Positions 44,025-53,058 of a stretch of 64,000 nucleotides of DNA are shown piece by piece. Below the pieces are notes generated by a model. The model did no database searches. It saw only the letters and a list, made by a program, of their open reading frames with translations, and was not told where the DNA came from. The DNA lies in NCBI GenBank assembly GCA_937907025.1, contig CALESJ010000053.1, positions 90,085 to 154,084 of the forward strand, given 5' to 3'. The DNA is from an uncultured Faecalibacterium sp. Its GTDB lineage: Bacteria; Bacillota; Clostridia; Oscillospirales; Ruminococcaceae. A program made the position numbers and the translations under genes. Position 1 is the stretch's first letter. Each line of letters starts with the position of its first letter.

Positions 44025-46991
44025 TCAGGCTTCGGCAGCCTTCTTCTTTTTCTGGATGGCGCGCACCAGCATAACGATGCAGACCACGGTCAGCACAGCC
44101 AGCACGGCGCACAGGGCCCAGGCAGCCAGCTGCCACCACGGGGTGATGAGTTCCAGACGGTCGGCGCTGGACCAGCCGTTCATGGCGTTGGAGTTGACCA
44201 CGGTGTACAGGATCAGGTGCACAGCGTTGCGCATCTGGGTGACGATGTAGGCGTCATCCTCGTAGTTGGCCAGGATCTCGGTGTGCAGCTGCGTGGGGCT
44301 GTCCCAGATCTCGGTACCGGCAATCAGAGCGTCGCAGGTATCCATGTAGTTGCTGCCGCCGGAGTAGTCGGTGATGGACATGCCGCGCATACCCAGTTCA
44401 TCGCGCAGGTAGCCGGTCTGCAGGTTTTCGTACTTGCCGCACCAGGTGGCGCCCCAGCGGTTGAAGCCGGACATGGTGCACCAGGCGCCGCCGTCCACGA
44501 TGGCCTTGTCGGCCACTTCCAGGTAGATCTCACGGGCGGTCTGCTCGTTGACCCAGGTGTTCACACCCATACGGCTGGATTCGGAGTCGTTCAGGGCAAC
44601 GTGCTTCAGGTAGACGTACACGCCCTTGGACTGGATGCCCTGCACCTCGGTGGCGCAGATCTCGCCGGCGATGAAGGGATCTTCGGAGTAGTATTCGAAG
44701 TTACGGCCGGAGTAGGGGGTGCGGTGCATGTTGATGCCGGGGCCGTACAGGCCGGAGTAACCCATGGCCAGGCAGTCCTCGCCGATGCAGCGGCCCACGT
44801 CGTTGATGAGTTCACGGTTGAAGGTGGCGGCCATGACGTCCTCGGAGGTGTAGCACATGGCGGAAGCACCACCGGTCAGGGCAGCGGTCAGACCCTGGGG
44901 GCCGTTCTCGTCCTTGGTAGTGGTCTTGCCGATGGAAGCCGCGGCCTTGGTGTTGTGGAAGCCCTGGGTGATCATCAGGTTCATTTCGTCAAAGGTCATC
45001 TGGTCCAGCAGGGTTTCCCACTGCGGGTCGTCGAATTCCTTGCCGATCATGGAAGCCAGGGTCAGGCCGTTTTCGGCGCCCATGGTGGGCATTTCCACGC
45101 TGTCGGCCAGGCTGCCGTCATACTGGGTGTTGGCCAGCGCAGCGGCCAGGTCGTCGTTCAGGGCAAAGTCAAAGGTGCCGGTGGGGTAGGTGCCGGTCCA
45201 GTCGGAGCGGCTCAGCCAGGTCACGCTGCCCGGAGAGTAGCTGACCTTGTTGGGGTCGGCGTCATCGAACAGGTTGGTGATGGTGTTGCCGGTGGATTCG
45301 CTGGTGGCGAAGGTAGTGGTGTCCAGAGCGGGGTTGTTCCACTTCCAGGTCAGGGTGGCGTCGCCCTCGGCGGTCATGCCGTTGGCGGTGGTGTAGCCCT
45401 TGGCGGCCAGGATGTTGTTCACAGCCTCATGGGCACCGTTGCCCACGGTGAAGTAGTAGTCGCCGGCATCCAGGATGTAGGTCTTGGCGCCGTTGGAGTC
45501 ATAGGTGCGCAGTTCGCTCTTGTCCACGGTGATGGACACGGTTTCGGAAGCGCCGGGCTCCAAGACATCGGTCTTGTCGAAGCCGCACAGCTCCACGCTG
45601 GCCTTTTCGATGCCGTTCTGCTTGTCGTAGTCGGTGTAGGGGCTCTGGAAGTAGACCTGCACGGTCTTCTTGCCGGCCACGCTGCCGGTGTTGGTCACGG
45701 TCACATTGACGGTGAAGGCATCGGCGCTTTCGCCCACGGAGAAGTCACTGTAAGCGAAGGTGGTGTAGCTCAGGCCGTAGCCGAAGGGGTAAGCAACCAC
45801 GCTGGAGTAGTCGAAGTCGCCGGCGTTGCCGGTGCCCATGACCACATCCTCATAGCGGGTTTCGGCGTAGCGGTAGCCCAGGTAGATGCCTTCCTGGTAG
45901 ACCACATAGTAGCCCTGGTTGCCGCTGTCCTTGTCGTCGGCCACAAAGCCGTAGTCGGCGTTGTTGGAGTAGGGACGGGAGTAGAAGTTGGTCACCGCCG
46001 GGTTGGCCAGGTTGTCGTACCAGAAGGTATCCACCAGGCTGCCGGAGGGGTTCACACTGCCGGACAGCAGCCAGCCCACGCCGTTGGCGCCGGTCTGGCC
46101 CACATCGCCCACCCACAGGCAGGAGTCAATGCCGTAGTCAACACCGCAGATTTCGGGGTTGAGGAAGTCCAGCTCGATGGCGTTGGAGGTGTTGAGCACC
46201 ACGATGATGCTCTTGAAGGTGCCGGCATCCTTGAGGGCCTTCAGGCCGGCCAGCATATCCTTTTCTTCCTGGCTCAGTTCCAGGTAGTTGGTGGTGCCGG
46301 TCCAGTCCACGCCGGAGCCGTTGTCGCCGGAAGGCAGGTCGGCGCCTTCACCGCCGGAGCGGGACAGCACCACGATGGCGGCGTCGCCGTACTGGGCAAA
46401 GCTGGAAGCGTTGGCGCTCTCCACTTCGCTCCAGGGGGCTTCGTTCACTTCATACTGGCTGTTGGCGGCCAGGGTGTCGGAGATGGAATCGGGGGTGACG
46501 CGGCTGTACTTGGAGGCCACGTCCTCGCTGGTGTACCAGTTCCACAGGGTATCGTTGACTTCGATGCCCTCGCTGGTCAGGGCGTCCTTCAGGGTCGGGG
46601 CGGAGGAGGTGTCCACAGCGCCGGAACCGGTGCCGCCGTACATCAGGTCCACCGAGCCGCGGCCGAACAGGCTGACCTTGGCGCCGGAGGCCAGGGGCAG
46701 GGCGCTGTTGTCGTTTTTCAGCAGCGCGGCACCCTCGGACTCAACGGTGGCGCACAGCTCTTCTTCATAGCTTTCGCGCTCTTCGTCGGAGGAGAAATCA
46801 CTGGTAAAGTAGTTGGTGTCTTCGGTGGTGTCGCCCTTGATGATTTTATAGGTAGACGCATTGGTGGCGACGTTGATGGTGGTTTCGTACATGGGCGCAA
46901 CCACGAAGGTGGCGACCATGGCTGCCGCGGTCAGCACCGCGCTGACAGCGGTCAAACCGGACCACAACGCAACTTTGGGCTTTTTCTGCAT
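44025..46991 (-). CDS. Membrane-anchored family 3 beta-glycosidase with permuted domain order
   Basis: 988 residues. The N-terminal helix (9-34) is followed by the GH3 C-terminal alpha/beta sandwich (85-405; EGAALLKNDNSALPL, the RSGGEGADLP loop with probable acid/base E215), an FnIII-like domain (410-520; KKTVQVYFQSPY) and only then the GH3 TIM barrel (645-935; DENGPQGL, YGPGINMHRTPYSGR, KH at 796-797, nucleophile D875 in SITDYSG). This reverses the normal domain order. A C-terminal helix (955-977) ends in KKKKAAEA. Both ends should be membrane-anchored with the enzyme outside. It follows GH2 in an operon and precedes a sugar symporter. Confidence 0.88.
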   Translation of the reverse strand: MQKKPKVALWSGLTAVSAVLTAAAMVATFVVAPMYETTINVATNASTYKIIKGDTTEDTNYFTSDFSSDEERESYEEELCATVESEGAALLKNDNSALPLASGAKVSLFGRGSVDLMYGGTGSGAVDTSSAPTLKDALTSEGIEVNDTLWNWYTSEDVASKYSRVTPDSISDTLAANSQYEVNEAPWSEVESANASSFAQYGDAAIVVLSRSGGEGADLPSGDNGSGVDWTGTTNYLELSQEEKDMLAGLKALKDAGTFKSIIVVLNTSNAIELDFLNPEICGVDYGIDSCLWVGDVGQTGANGVGWLLSGSVNPSGSLVDTFWYDNLANPAVTNFYSRPYSNNADYGFVADDKDSGNQGYYVVYQEGIYLGYRYAETRYEDVVMGTGNAGDFDYSSVVAYPFGYGLSYTTFAYSDFSVGESADAFTVNVTVTNTGSVAGKKTVQVYFQSPYTDYDKQNGIEKASVELCGFDKTDVLEPGASETVSITVDKSELRTYDSNGAKTYILDAGDYYFTVGNGAHEAVNNILAAKGYTTANGMTAEGDATLTWKWNNPALDTTTFATSESTGNTITNLFDDADPNKVSYSPGSVTWLSRSDWTGTYPTGTFDFALNDDLAAALANTQYDGSLADSVEMPTMGAENGLTLASMIGKEFDDPQWETLLDQMTFDEMNLMITQGFHNTKAAASIGKTTTKDENGPQGLTAALTGGASAMCYTSEDVMAATFNRELINDVGRCIGEDCLAMGYSGLYGPGINMHRTPYSGRNFEYYSEDPFIAGEICATEVQGIQSKGVYVYLKHVALNDSESSRMGVNTWVNEQTAREIYLEVADKAIVDGGAWCTMSGFNRWGATWCGKYENLQTGYLRDELGMRGMSITDYSGGSNYMDTCDALIAGTEIWDSPTQLHTEILANYEDDAYIVTQMRNAVHLILYTVVNSNAMNGWSSADRLELITPWWQLAAWALCAVLAVLTVVCIVMLVRAIQKKKKAAEA

Positions 46992-47209
46992 GTTGTTTTC
47001 CTCTCTTCCGTTTGTCTTGCCGCCGCGCGGCCCCCGCCCAATGGCGGCGGGCTGCGTTTTGGCCTGCTGTGCGGGGCGCGGGTCCCGGGTCCGCCCGCCG
47101 CATCGGCTGCGCGCATTGCCGGTGCGGGAACGGTCGGGAAGGTCCGCGCCCTGTATCTCACCCTGCGGGATGGAAACCGCGCAGGGACAAACCTAAATCC
47201 GGGGTGTAC

Positions 47210-49144
47210 TTACACCCAGTTGGCGCTGGTGCTCTTGCCCTTCTTCAGCTTGTAGGCCGGGTTGGGCTTGTCCACCTTGCGGATGGTGGGCTGGTCGGTG
47301 CACTCGCCGGCCACGGCCTTCAGTTCCACCTCACCGGACAGGGGCAGGCGGAAGCGGTAGACCTTTTTGCCGCTCTTTTCGCCCACCTTCTGGCCGTTGG
47401 CGTACAGGGTCACCGACGGCTGGTTGGTGTAGATGGTGACGGTGGTGGTGGACTCGGTGCGGTCGGCATAGCGGCGGCCCGCGATGTAGACGAACGGGTC
47501 CTTGCTCCACCAGGCTTTATACAGATAGAAGCTGTCCTTCTTGATTTTGCGGTCAAAGGTCACCAGACCCTTGTGGTTCATGCCGGGCTCGCCGCCCTGG
47601 TCGCGGGCGTCGGCCGCGAAGTCGAACATATTCCACACATGGGTGGCCCACAGCCATTTGTGGCGGTCGAAGCAGTGGAGCATGTACTCGTGGTACCATG
47701 CCTGGTAGTCTTCGGTGTGGTCACCGCGATGGGGATGGGCGCTGTGCAGGTTGGGCATGCCCTCGGCACCGTATTCGCTGTACCCCAGCGGGCGGTTGGG
47801 GTAGACCAGGTGGAAGAAGCCCATCCACAGGTCGTTGAGGATCATGCCGGGCACATACCAGCCCAGGTACAGGTTCCAGCTGACCAGGTCGGTGATGTGG
47901 GCCACCGGGTTGAAGGGGCCGCACATGGCGTAGCAGGCCAGGGTGGTCAGGCGGGTGGGGTCCATGCGGTGGCACAGGTCGTTGAGCTCGTGGTGGTTGT
48001 CCAGCATGTCCTTCTTTTTCTTGGTGGAGATGGTGATCTCGTTGGACACGCCCCAGCAGACGATGCAGGGATGGTTGTAGTTCTGGATGATGAGCTCGTT
48101 CATCTGGCTGATGGTGTTTTCCCGGCCATCCGGCATATGCTCGCTGATGTAGGGGATCTCGGCCCAGACCACCATACCGGCCTCATCGCACAGGTCGTAG
48201 AAGTACTGGTCGTGCTGGTAGTGGGCCAGGCGGACGGTGTTGCAGCCCATCTCCTTGATCAGGGCCATATCCTCGTCGTGCATGGCCTTGGTGATGGCGT
48301 TGCCGATGCCCTTGCGGTCCTGGTGGCGAGAAACGCCGTGCAGCGGGTACTGCCGGCCGTTGAGCCAGAAGCCGGTCTTGGCGTCCACCTTGAAGTCGCG
48401 CACGCCGAAGCGGGTGCGGACCTCATCCACGGGGGTGCCGTTCACGGTCAGGGTGGCCACGGCGGTGTACAGGTAGGGGCTTTCGATGCCGTCCCACAGG
48501 TGCACGCCCTGGATGGACAGGGTCAGGTCGGTGCCGGTGCCCTGGGCCACAGTCTTGCCCTCGGCATCCAGCAGGGTGACGGCCACCTCGGCGCCCTCAT
48601 GGGCGGTGTGCCAGCTCTCCACACGGACGGCGGCGTCCTGGTAGTTGTTTTCCGGCTTGGGGGTGACCTTCAGGCCGGTGCCGCCGAAGTGGTCCAGGTC
48701 AAAGTGGTTCTTGTTCACCACGATCAGGTTCACATCCCGGTAGATGCCGCCGTAGAAGGTGAAGTCGGCTTTCTGGGGATAGACGGTGTCGTTCTTGGTG
48801 TTGTCCACCACCACGGTCAGCTTGTTGGTGTCCATCAGCAGGGAGGTGATATCGGCGCGGAAGGTGGAATACCCGCCGTCATGGCGGCAGACCTCGGAGC
48901 CGTTCAGGCTGACCCGGGCGGAGGAGTTGACCCCCTCGAACTGGAGGTAGACACACTCGGTGGCCGCATCGTAGGCGGGTTTTTCAAAGGTGGTCTGGTA
49001 GGTGCAGGCGCAGCGCTTGTAATCGTTGCCGCCGTCCTGACCGTCGATGTTGTTCCAGGTATGGGGCAGGTTCACAACGGCATCCGGCTGTCCGGGCTGC
49101 GAAAAGCGCCAGGCTTGCTTCATCAGGGAAAGGCTTCTTCTCAT
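47210..49144 (-). CDS. Glycoside hydrolase family 2 (beta-galactosidase / beta-glucuronidase type)
   Basis: 644 residues from ATG 49144 (AAGAGGTCG upstream). The jelly-roll N-terminal domain (PHTWNNIDGQDGG; FYGGIYRDV) is followed by the immunoglobulin-like and TIM-barrel domains. The acid/base is E369 (WGVSNE) and the nucleophile E457 (GYSEYGAEG). There is no signal peptide, so it works inside the cell. It is the first gene of an operon with the surface GH3 and GPH symporter, probably trimming imported beta-linked sugars. The exact sugar is not readable. Confidence 0.9.
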   Translation of the reverse strand: MRRSLSLMKQAWRFSQPGQPDAVVNLPHTWNNIDGQDGGNDYKRCACTYQTTFEKPAYDAATECVYLQFEGVNSSARVSLNGSEVCRHDGGYSTFRADITSLLMDTNKLTVVVDNTKNDTVYPQKADFTFYGGIYRDVNLIVVNKNHFDLDHFGGTGLKVTPKPENNYQDAAVRVESWHTAHEGAEVAVTLLDAEGKTVAQGTGTDLTLSIQGVHLWDGIESPYLYTAVATLTVNGTPVDEVRTRFGVRDFKVDAKTGFWLNGRQYPLHGVSRHQDRKGIGNAITKAMHDEDMALIKEMGCNTVRLAHYQHDQYFYDLCDEAGMVVWAEIPYISEHMPDGRENTISQMNELIIQNYNHPCIVCWGVSNEITISTKKKKDMLDNHHELNDLCHRMDPTRLTTLACYAMCGPFNPVAHITDLVSWNLYLGWYVPGMILNDLWMGFFHLVYPNRPLGYSEYGAEGMPNLHSAHPHRGDHTEDYQAWYHEYMLHCFDRHKWLWATHVWNMFDFAADARDQGGEPGMNHKGLVTFDRKIKKDSFYLYKAWWSKDPFVYIAGRRYADRTESTTTVTIYTNQPSVTLYANGQKVGEKSGKKVYRFRLPLSGEVELKAVAGECTDQPTIRKVDKPNPAYKLKKGKSTSANWV

Positions 49145-49202
49145 CAGTTCACGACCTCTTTTCCGGGCAGGGAGCCCTTTTATGCATTTTCTTCGTGGAT
49201 TT

Positions 49203-49231
49203 ATCATATCCTGTTCATTATTATTTCACAA
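49203..49231 (-). promoter_or_regulatory. Promoter of the GH2-GH3-symporter operon
   Basis: On the minus strand TTGTGA (49226-49231), a 17-bp spacer and TATGAT (49203-49208), 59 bp before the GH2 start. Confidence 0.65.
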
Positions 49232-49330
49232 CGGGTTTGGCGGAAGTGGTCGTTTTTGTGCACCATCTGGAAAATGGTTCCGTCAACTTGTTATGAATTA
49301 GTCAATCTTTTTTGGATACCTTGCACAAAG

Positions 49331-49361
49331 AAAAAAGACCCCCGAATTTCGGAGGTCTTTG
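49331..49361 (-). terminator. Terminator of the two-component operon
   Basis: AAGACCCCCGAA paired with TTCGGAGGTCTT; on the minus strand it is followed by TTTTCTTTG. It is 24 bp after the sensor kinase stop codon. Confidence 0.85.
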
Positions 49362-49384
49362 TCTGTGGGAGATCGTCGGGACTC

Positions 49385-50683
49385 TCATTTCTGCTGGGGC
49401 AGAGGGATGAGGATCTTGAGGGCGAAACAGTCGTTTTCGGTGCTGACGGTCAGATTGCCGTCGTACTTTTTTACAATGCGCTGCACCCCGCGCAGGCCAA
49501 ACCCGTGGTAGTCGCCGCCGGTCTTGGTGGTCACGGGCAGCCCGTCCCGGAAGACCGGCTGGGCGTCCAGCGGGTTGGTGATGGTGATAAGCAGGAACTG
49601 CTGCTTCACATGCACCAGCACGTCGATCTGGCGTTTGTCCTTGTCGGCAAAGCGCTGCACCGCCTCGATGGCGTTGTCCAGGGCGCTGCCGAAAATGGCG
49701 TAGGTATCCGCCGGGTCCAGAAAGCCCATGCGGCTGCCGTCGGCCACACACTGGATGTGAATATCCTTGTCCCGGCACAGCAGGCTCTTCTCGGTCAGGA
49801 TGGTGTCCAGCACCTCGCTGCCGGTCTTGACGATGGAGTCGTAAATTTCGATGGAATCGTCGATCTCATCCAGGTAGCGGCGGCGCTCGGTGCTGTCGGC
49901 CATATCCCGCAAAGCGTAGATCTGCACCTTCAGGTCGTGGCAGCGCCGGTTGATGAGGGCGATGTTCTTGCGGGCCAGCTGGTACTGTTCCTTCTGGCGG
50001 TGCCACAGGATGTCCAGGGCGTCCAGGTCATGCTGGATGGCGCTTTTCTTGAACAGGGCGTTCTGCAAAAACAGGATGGTCAGGCAGTAGAACTCACACA
50101 TGAGGATGACCGCCCAGTTGCCCCGCAGGGACACGATGCGGAAATCCACCACGATGGAGGCGGTGAGGAATTCAAACACCACAAAGAGCATCAGGGCCGA
50201 GATGGTCTGCCGGGGGCCCACATGGAACTGGCCGTCGGTGGTCATGCCCCGCACCACGAACAGGTACACCAGGGTGCTGCACACCCCGGCGAAGGGCACC
50301 ACGCACAGCCAGGGCAGGGGTGCACGGCCGTAATGGACATTGATCCAGGTGTACCAGGTATTGAAGATCTGCACAAAGAACTGCTGGGCCATGATCATCC
50401 AGGCGGCGCAGTACAGGTTGCCGTACACCGTCTGGCGGCACAGGGCCAGCGCCATGCCCGCCACATACACAAACAGGACCACCAGCTGCCACCACTGCAG
50501 ATGGGTGGCGGCCATCCCGGTGCACCAGTAGACATAGCCCAGCAGCAGCCCCAGCACCAGGCAGGCCGCCAGGCGCAGGGCATAGTTGTCGCGGTGGCGC
50601 AGGGGCCAGGTGTACAGGGCGGCGCACAGCCCGTGCATGACCACCACCGCCATGGACTGGACCATCAGCCCGACACCGCCCAT
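49385..50683 (-). CDS. GHKL-type sensor histidine kinase (AgrC/VirS-like)
   Basis: 432 residues: six predicted helices in the first 210 residues, a helical dimerisation region and a GHKL ATPase domain. The likely phosphoacceptor is H249 in RRCHDLKVQ; the N box is SALDNAIEA and the G box GFGLRGVQRIVKKYDG. Its start overlaps the response regulator stop by one base (TGATG), so the pair is translated together. Such kinases often sense peptides, but no peptide precursor gene is seen nearby. Confidence 0.9.
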   Translation of the reverse strand: MGGVGLMVQSMAVVVMHGLCAALYTWPLRHRDNYALRLAACLVLGLLLGYVYWCTGMAATHLQWWQLVVLFVYVAGMALALCRQTVYGNLYCAAWMIMAQQFFVQIFNTWYTWINVHYGRAPLPWLCVVPFAGVCSTLVYLFVVRGMTTDGQFHVGPRQTISALMLFVVFEFLTASIVVDFRIVSLRGNWAVILMCEFYCLTILFLQNALFKKSAIQHDLDALDILWHRQKEQYQLARKNIALINRRCHDLKVQIYALRDMADSTERRRYLDEIDDSIEIYDSIVKTGSEVLDTILTEKSLLCRDKDIHIQCVADGSRMGFLDPADTYAIFGSALDNAIEAVQRFADKDKRQIDVLVHVKQQFLLITITNPLDAQPVFRDGLPVTTKTGGDYHGFGLRGVQRIVKKYDGNLTVSTENDCFALKILIPLPQQK

Positions 50684-51390
50684 CAGCTGCTGCCTCCCAT
50701 ATAATCGGTCAGGGCGTTGAGGAAGGCGCCCCGGGCCCGGCGGCTGATCTCCAGCTCATGGCCAGCCACCACCACCGTGTCCTTGCGCACCTGCTCCACA
50801 TGCATCAGGTTGACGATGTACCAGTGATTGCACTTGGCAAAATTGTAGGGAGCCAGCTGCTTTTCGGCACTTTGCAGGGTGCCCCGCAGCACATATTCCC
50901 CCTGTTCGGTGTGGTAGTGCAGCATGTGGTCCTGTACTTCCACATAGTAGATGCTGCGCACCCCCACCCGCTGCAGGCGGTCGGGCAGCGCCAGCAGGAT
51001 CTCCTCGTTGCGGCGCTTGACCACCCGCTCGATGGCCCGGGTGAACTTGAGCTGGAAGGTGTAGTAACTCACCGGCTTCATGACGAAATCCAGCGCTCCC
51101 ACCGAGTACCCCCGGATGGCATACTGGGCCATGTTGGTGATGAACATCAGCACCACCTGCTCGTCCTGCTGCCGGATGGCCCTGGCCGCGTCCATACCGG
51201 TGACTTTGGGCATCTCGATGTCCAGCAGGATGATATCGTACCGGGGCTGGTAGTCCTGCAAAATCTCGCTGCCATCGGAAAAATGCAGGACCTCAAAGGT
51301 ACGGTCGTGTTCCCGGCCGTATCGTTCAATATATTCTTTCAGCTGTTCGGCGCACGGCGCCTCATCTTCCACAATGGCGATGCGCAGCAC
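50683..51390 (-). CDS. LytTR-family response regulator
   Basis: 235 residues from GTG 51390 (AAAGGAGG upstream; VLRIAIVEDE is the proper receiver start). Phosphoacceptor D57 (LLDIEMP), acidic pair E9/D10-type (VEDE) and K105 (VMKPVSYY) are present; residues 135-232 are a LytTR DNA-binding domain (YYVEVQDHMLHYHTEQGEY; RDTVVV-like RKDTVVVAGHELEIS). It is the first gene of the operon with the GHKL kinase and is divergent from the BTAD regulator. Confidence 0.92.
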   Translation of the reverse strand: MLRIAIVEDEAPCAEQLKEYIERYGREHDRTFEVLHFSDGSEILQDYQPRYDIILLDIEMPKVTGMDAARAIRQQDEQVVLMFITNMAQYAIRGYSVGALDFVMKPVSYYTFQLKFTRAIERVVKRRNEEILLALPDRLQRVGVRSIYYVEVQDHMLHYHTEQGEYVLRGTLQSAEKQLAPYNFAKCNHWYIVNLMHVEQVRKDTVVVAGHELEISRRARGAFLNALTDYMGGSS

Positions 51391-51442
51391 GGGCTTCCTC
51401 CTTTGCGGCCGGTTGTTGGTTTTGGTGAAATTCTTACCCATA

Positions 51443-51471
51443 ATCATAGCACAAAACGGCGTTTGCGGCAA
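51443..51471 (-). promoter_or_regulatory. Promoter of the LytTR/GHKL operon
   Basis: On the minus strand TTGCCG (51466-51471), a 17-bp spacer and TATGAT (51443-51448). Confidence 0.7.
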
Positions 51472-51642
51472 CCGGAAAACCGCCCGGCCGGCGTGGCGCA
51501 AGGCCCTGTTACATCGTCACGGGCGGTGGTTTTCCGCCGGATGCCCGCCCGCCGGGAGCTGTTCGGCAAAACGAACCGTATCACGCCGTTTTTTGGCCTT
51601 TTCGGCGGTTTTTGTACCCATTTGGGGGCCCGATATGGGGTC

Positions 51643-51671
51643 TTGCTTTTGGCCTTTGTGCGTGATACAAT
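51643..51671 (+). promoter_or_regulatory. Promoter of the BTAD regulator gene
   Basis: TTGCTT (51643-51648), a 17-bp spacer and TACAAT (51666-51671), about 100 bp before the ATG. The 170 bp between this and the LytTR promoter is GC-rich with no frame I would call. Confidence 0.7.
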
Positions 51672-51770
51672 TAAGAGAATCATTACAGTCTTATCCCCGC
51701 AGCCGAAGCGGGGACAGGCGTTGTCCGTTAACAGCGGTCCTTGCACCTGTTATCCAAGGAGGAACCCACC

Positions 51771-52982
51771 ATGCAAGAAACCAAATGCCTGCAAGCAAAC
51801 ATGTTCGGCGGCCTGCAGATTCACGTCGGGGATCAGTACCTGGTCGAAAAGGGCGGCCGTGTGAACAAGCCCATCGAGCTGTTGGTATACCTGCTCTTGA
51901 ACATGGGCGCACAGACCACCAACGAGCAGATCATGGAGGCCCTTTGGGGCGATGACGAGGTGGAAAACCCCGCCGGTGCCCTGAAGAATGCGGCCTACTC
52001 CCTGCGCCGCCTGCTGGCCAAGGCCGGGCTGAAGCAGGAGTGCATCATCACCCGGGACCGGCAGTATGCCTGGAACCCGGACGTGCCGGTGGAGCTGGAC
52101 ATTGACCGGTTCAACAAACTGTACGAAACCGCCATGCAGACCCCGGGCACCCCGCCGGAGAAGGTGGAGCAGTGCTGCCGGGAAGCCCTGGCCCTGTACG
52201 CGGGGGATTTTCTGCCCGGGCTGAGCGACCGCTACTGGCTGATGGCCCGTGCCAGCACCCTGCGGCAGCGGTATCTGAGCATGGTGCTGCATCTGAGCGA
52301 TCTGCTGCTGGAAACGGGCGAACGCTCCGGTGCCGAGGAGGTGATGAATCTCTGCTCTCGGGCACTGCTGTTGGAGCCGCTCAGCGAGGACGTCTATCTG
52401 CGCTACTTCACCGCTCTGCGCAAGATGGATATGAAAGCCGCCGTGCTGAGCTATTATCCCGTTGTGGCCAACATGTTCCTGGACGAAGTGGGCGAACCGC
52501 TGCCCGAGTCGGTGCGGGAGATTTATCGCTGGGCCGCCAAGGGTGCCAACCTGCCCATGGAGGACATCCGCCATATCCAGAAGGACCTGGACGAGATCAC
52601 CCGGGACGACCGGCCCATCCGCGGGGCGTATTTCTGCCCCTATGAGGTGTTCAAGCACATGTACCACATGGTGGTGCGCAGTGCCACCCGCAACTCCGAA
52701 GATGTGATTCTGCTGCTGGTGACGCTGGTCCCGCTGGAAGCCCCCAAGCAGGAGATGATCCGGGTGATGCTCTCGGTGAAAGAGCTCATCAAGAACATGC
52801 TGCGCAAGGGCGACGTGTTCGCCCGGTACAGCTGCAACCAGTATGTGCTGATGCTCTCGGTGAAGCATACCGACGACTATAAGGTGGTACGGGACCGCCT
52901 GCTGGACCGCTACGAAAAGAGCGGCCTGAGCCAGATCCTGCGCATGCAGGTAACCATCGGCATCCCGGACCCCATTGTGTGA
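51771..52982 (+). CDS. BTAD-domain winged-helix regulator with degenerate GGDEF-like C-terminus
   Basis: 403 residues from ATG 51771 (AAGGAGG). Residues 1-103 form an OmpR/SARP-type winged helix (RVNKPIELLVYLLLNMGAQT; LKNAAYSLRRLLAKAGL), and 108-255 a helical BTAD repeat domain (EKVEQCCREALALYAGDFLP). The last 100 residues (VILLLVTLVPLEAPKQEM; KGDVFARYSCNQYVLMLSV) have the order of a GGDEF domain, with YSCNQYVLML where RYGGDEF would be, so it should not make c-di-GMP. It is divergent from the LytTR operon. Target genes are unknown; there is no linked biosynthetic cluster. Confidence 0.82.
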   Translation: MQETKCLQANMFGGLQIHVGDQYLVEKGGRVNKPIELLVYLLLNMGAQTTNEQIMEALWGDDEVENPAGALKNAAYSLRRLLAKAGLKQECIITRDRQYAWNPDVPVELDIDRFNKLYETAMQTPGTPPEKVEQCCREALALYAGDFLPGLSDRYWLMARASTLRQRYLSMVLHLSDLLLETGERSGAEEVMNLCSRALLLEPLSEDVYLRYFTALRKMDMKAAVLSYYPVVANMFLDEVGEPLPESVREIYRWAAKGANLPMEDIRHIQKDLDEITRDDRPIRGAYFCPYEVFKHMYHMVVRSATRNSEDVILLLVTLVPLEAPKQEMIRVMLSVKELIKNMLRKGDVFARYSCNQYVLMLSVKHTDDYKVVRDRLLDRYEKSGLSQILRMQVTIGIPDPIV

Positions 52983-52993
52983 GCGTATACATA

Positions 52994-53035
52994 AAAGACC
53001 GGCTTTCCCCGGAAAGGGAAGGCCGGTCTTTTTGT
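52994..53035 (+). terminator. Terminator of the BTAD regulator gene
   Basis: AAAAGACCGGC ... GCCGGTCTTTTT with an inner TTCCCC/GGGAA pairing, 12 bp after the stop codon. Confidence 0.9.
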
Positions 53036-53058
53036 TTGGTTTTTGCGGGGCAGAGAGC

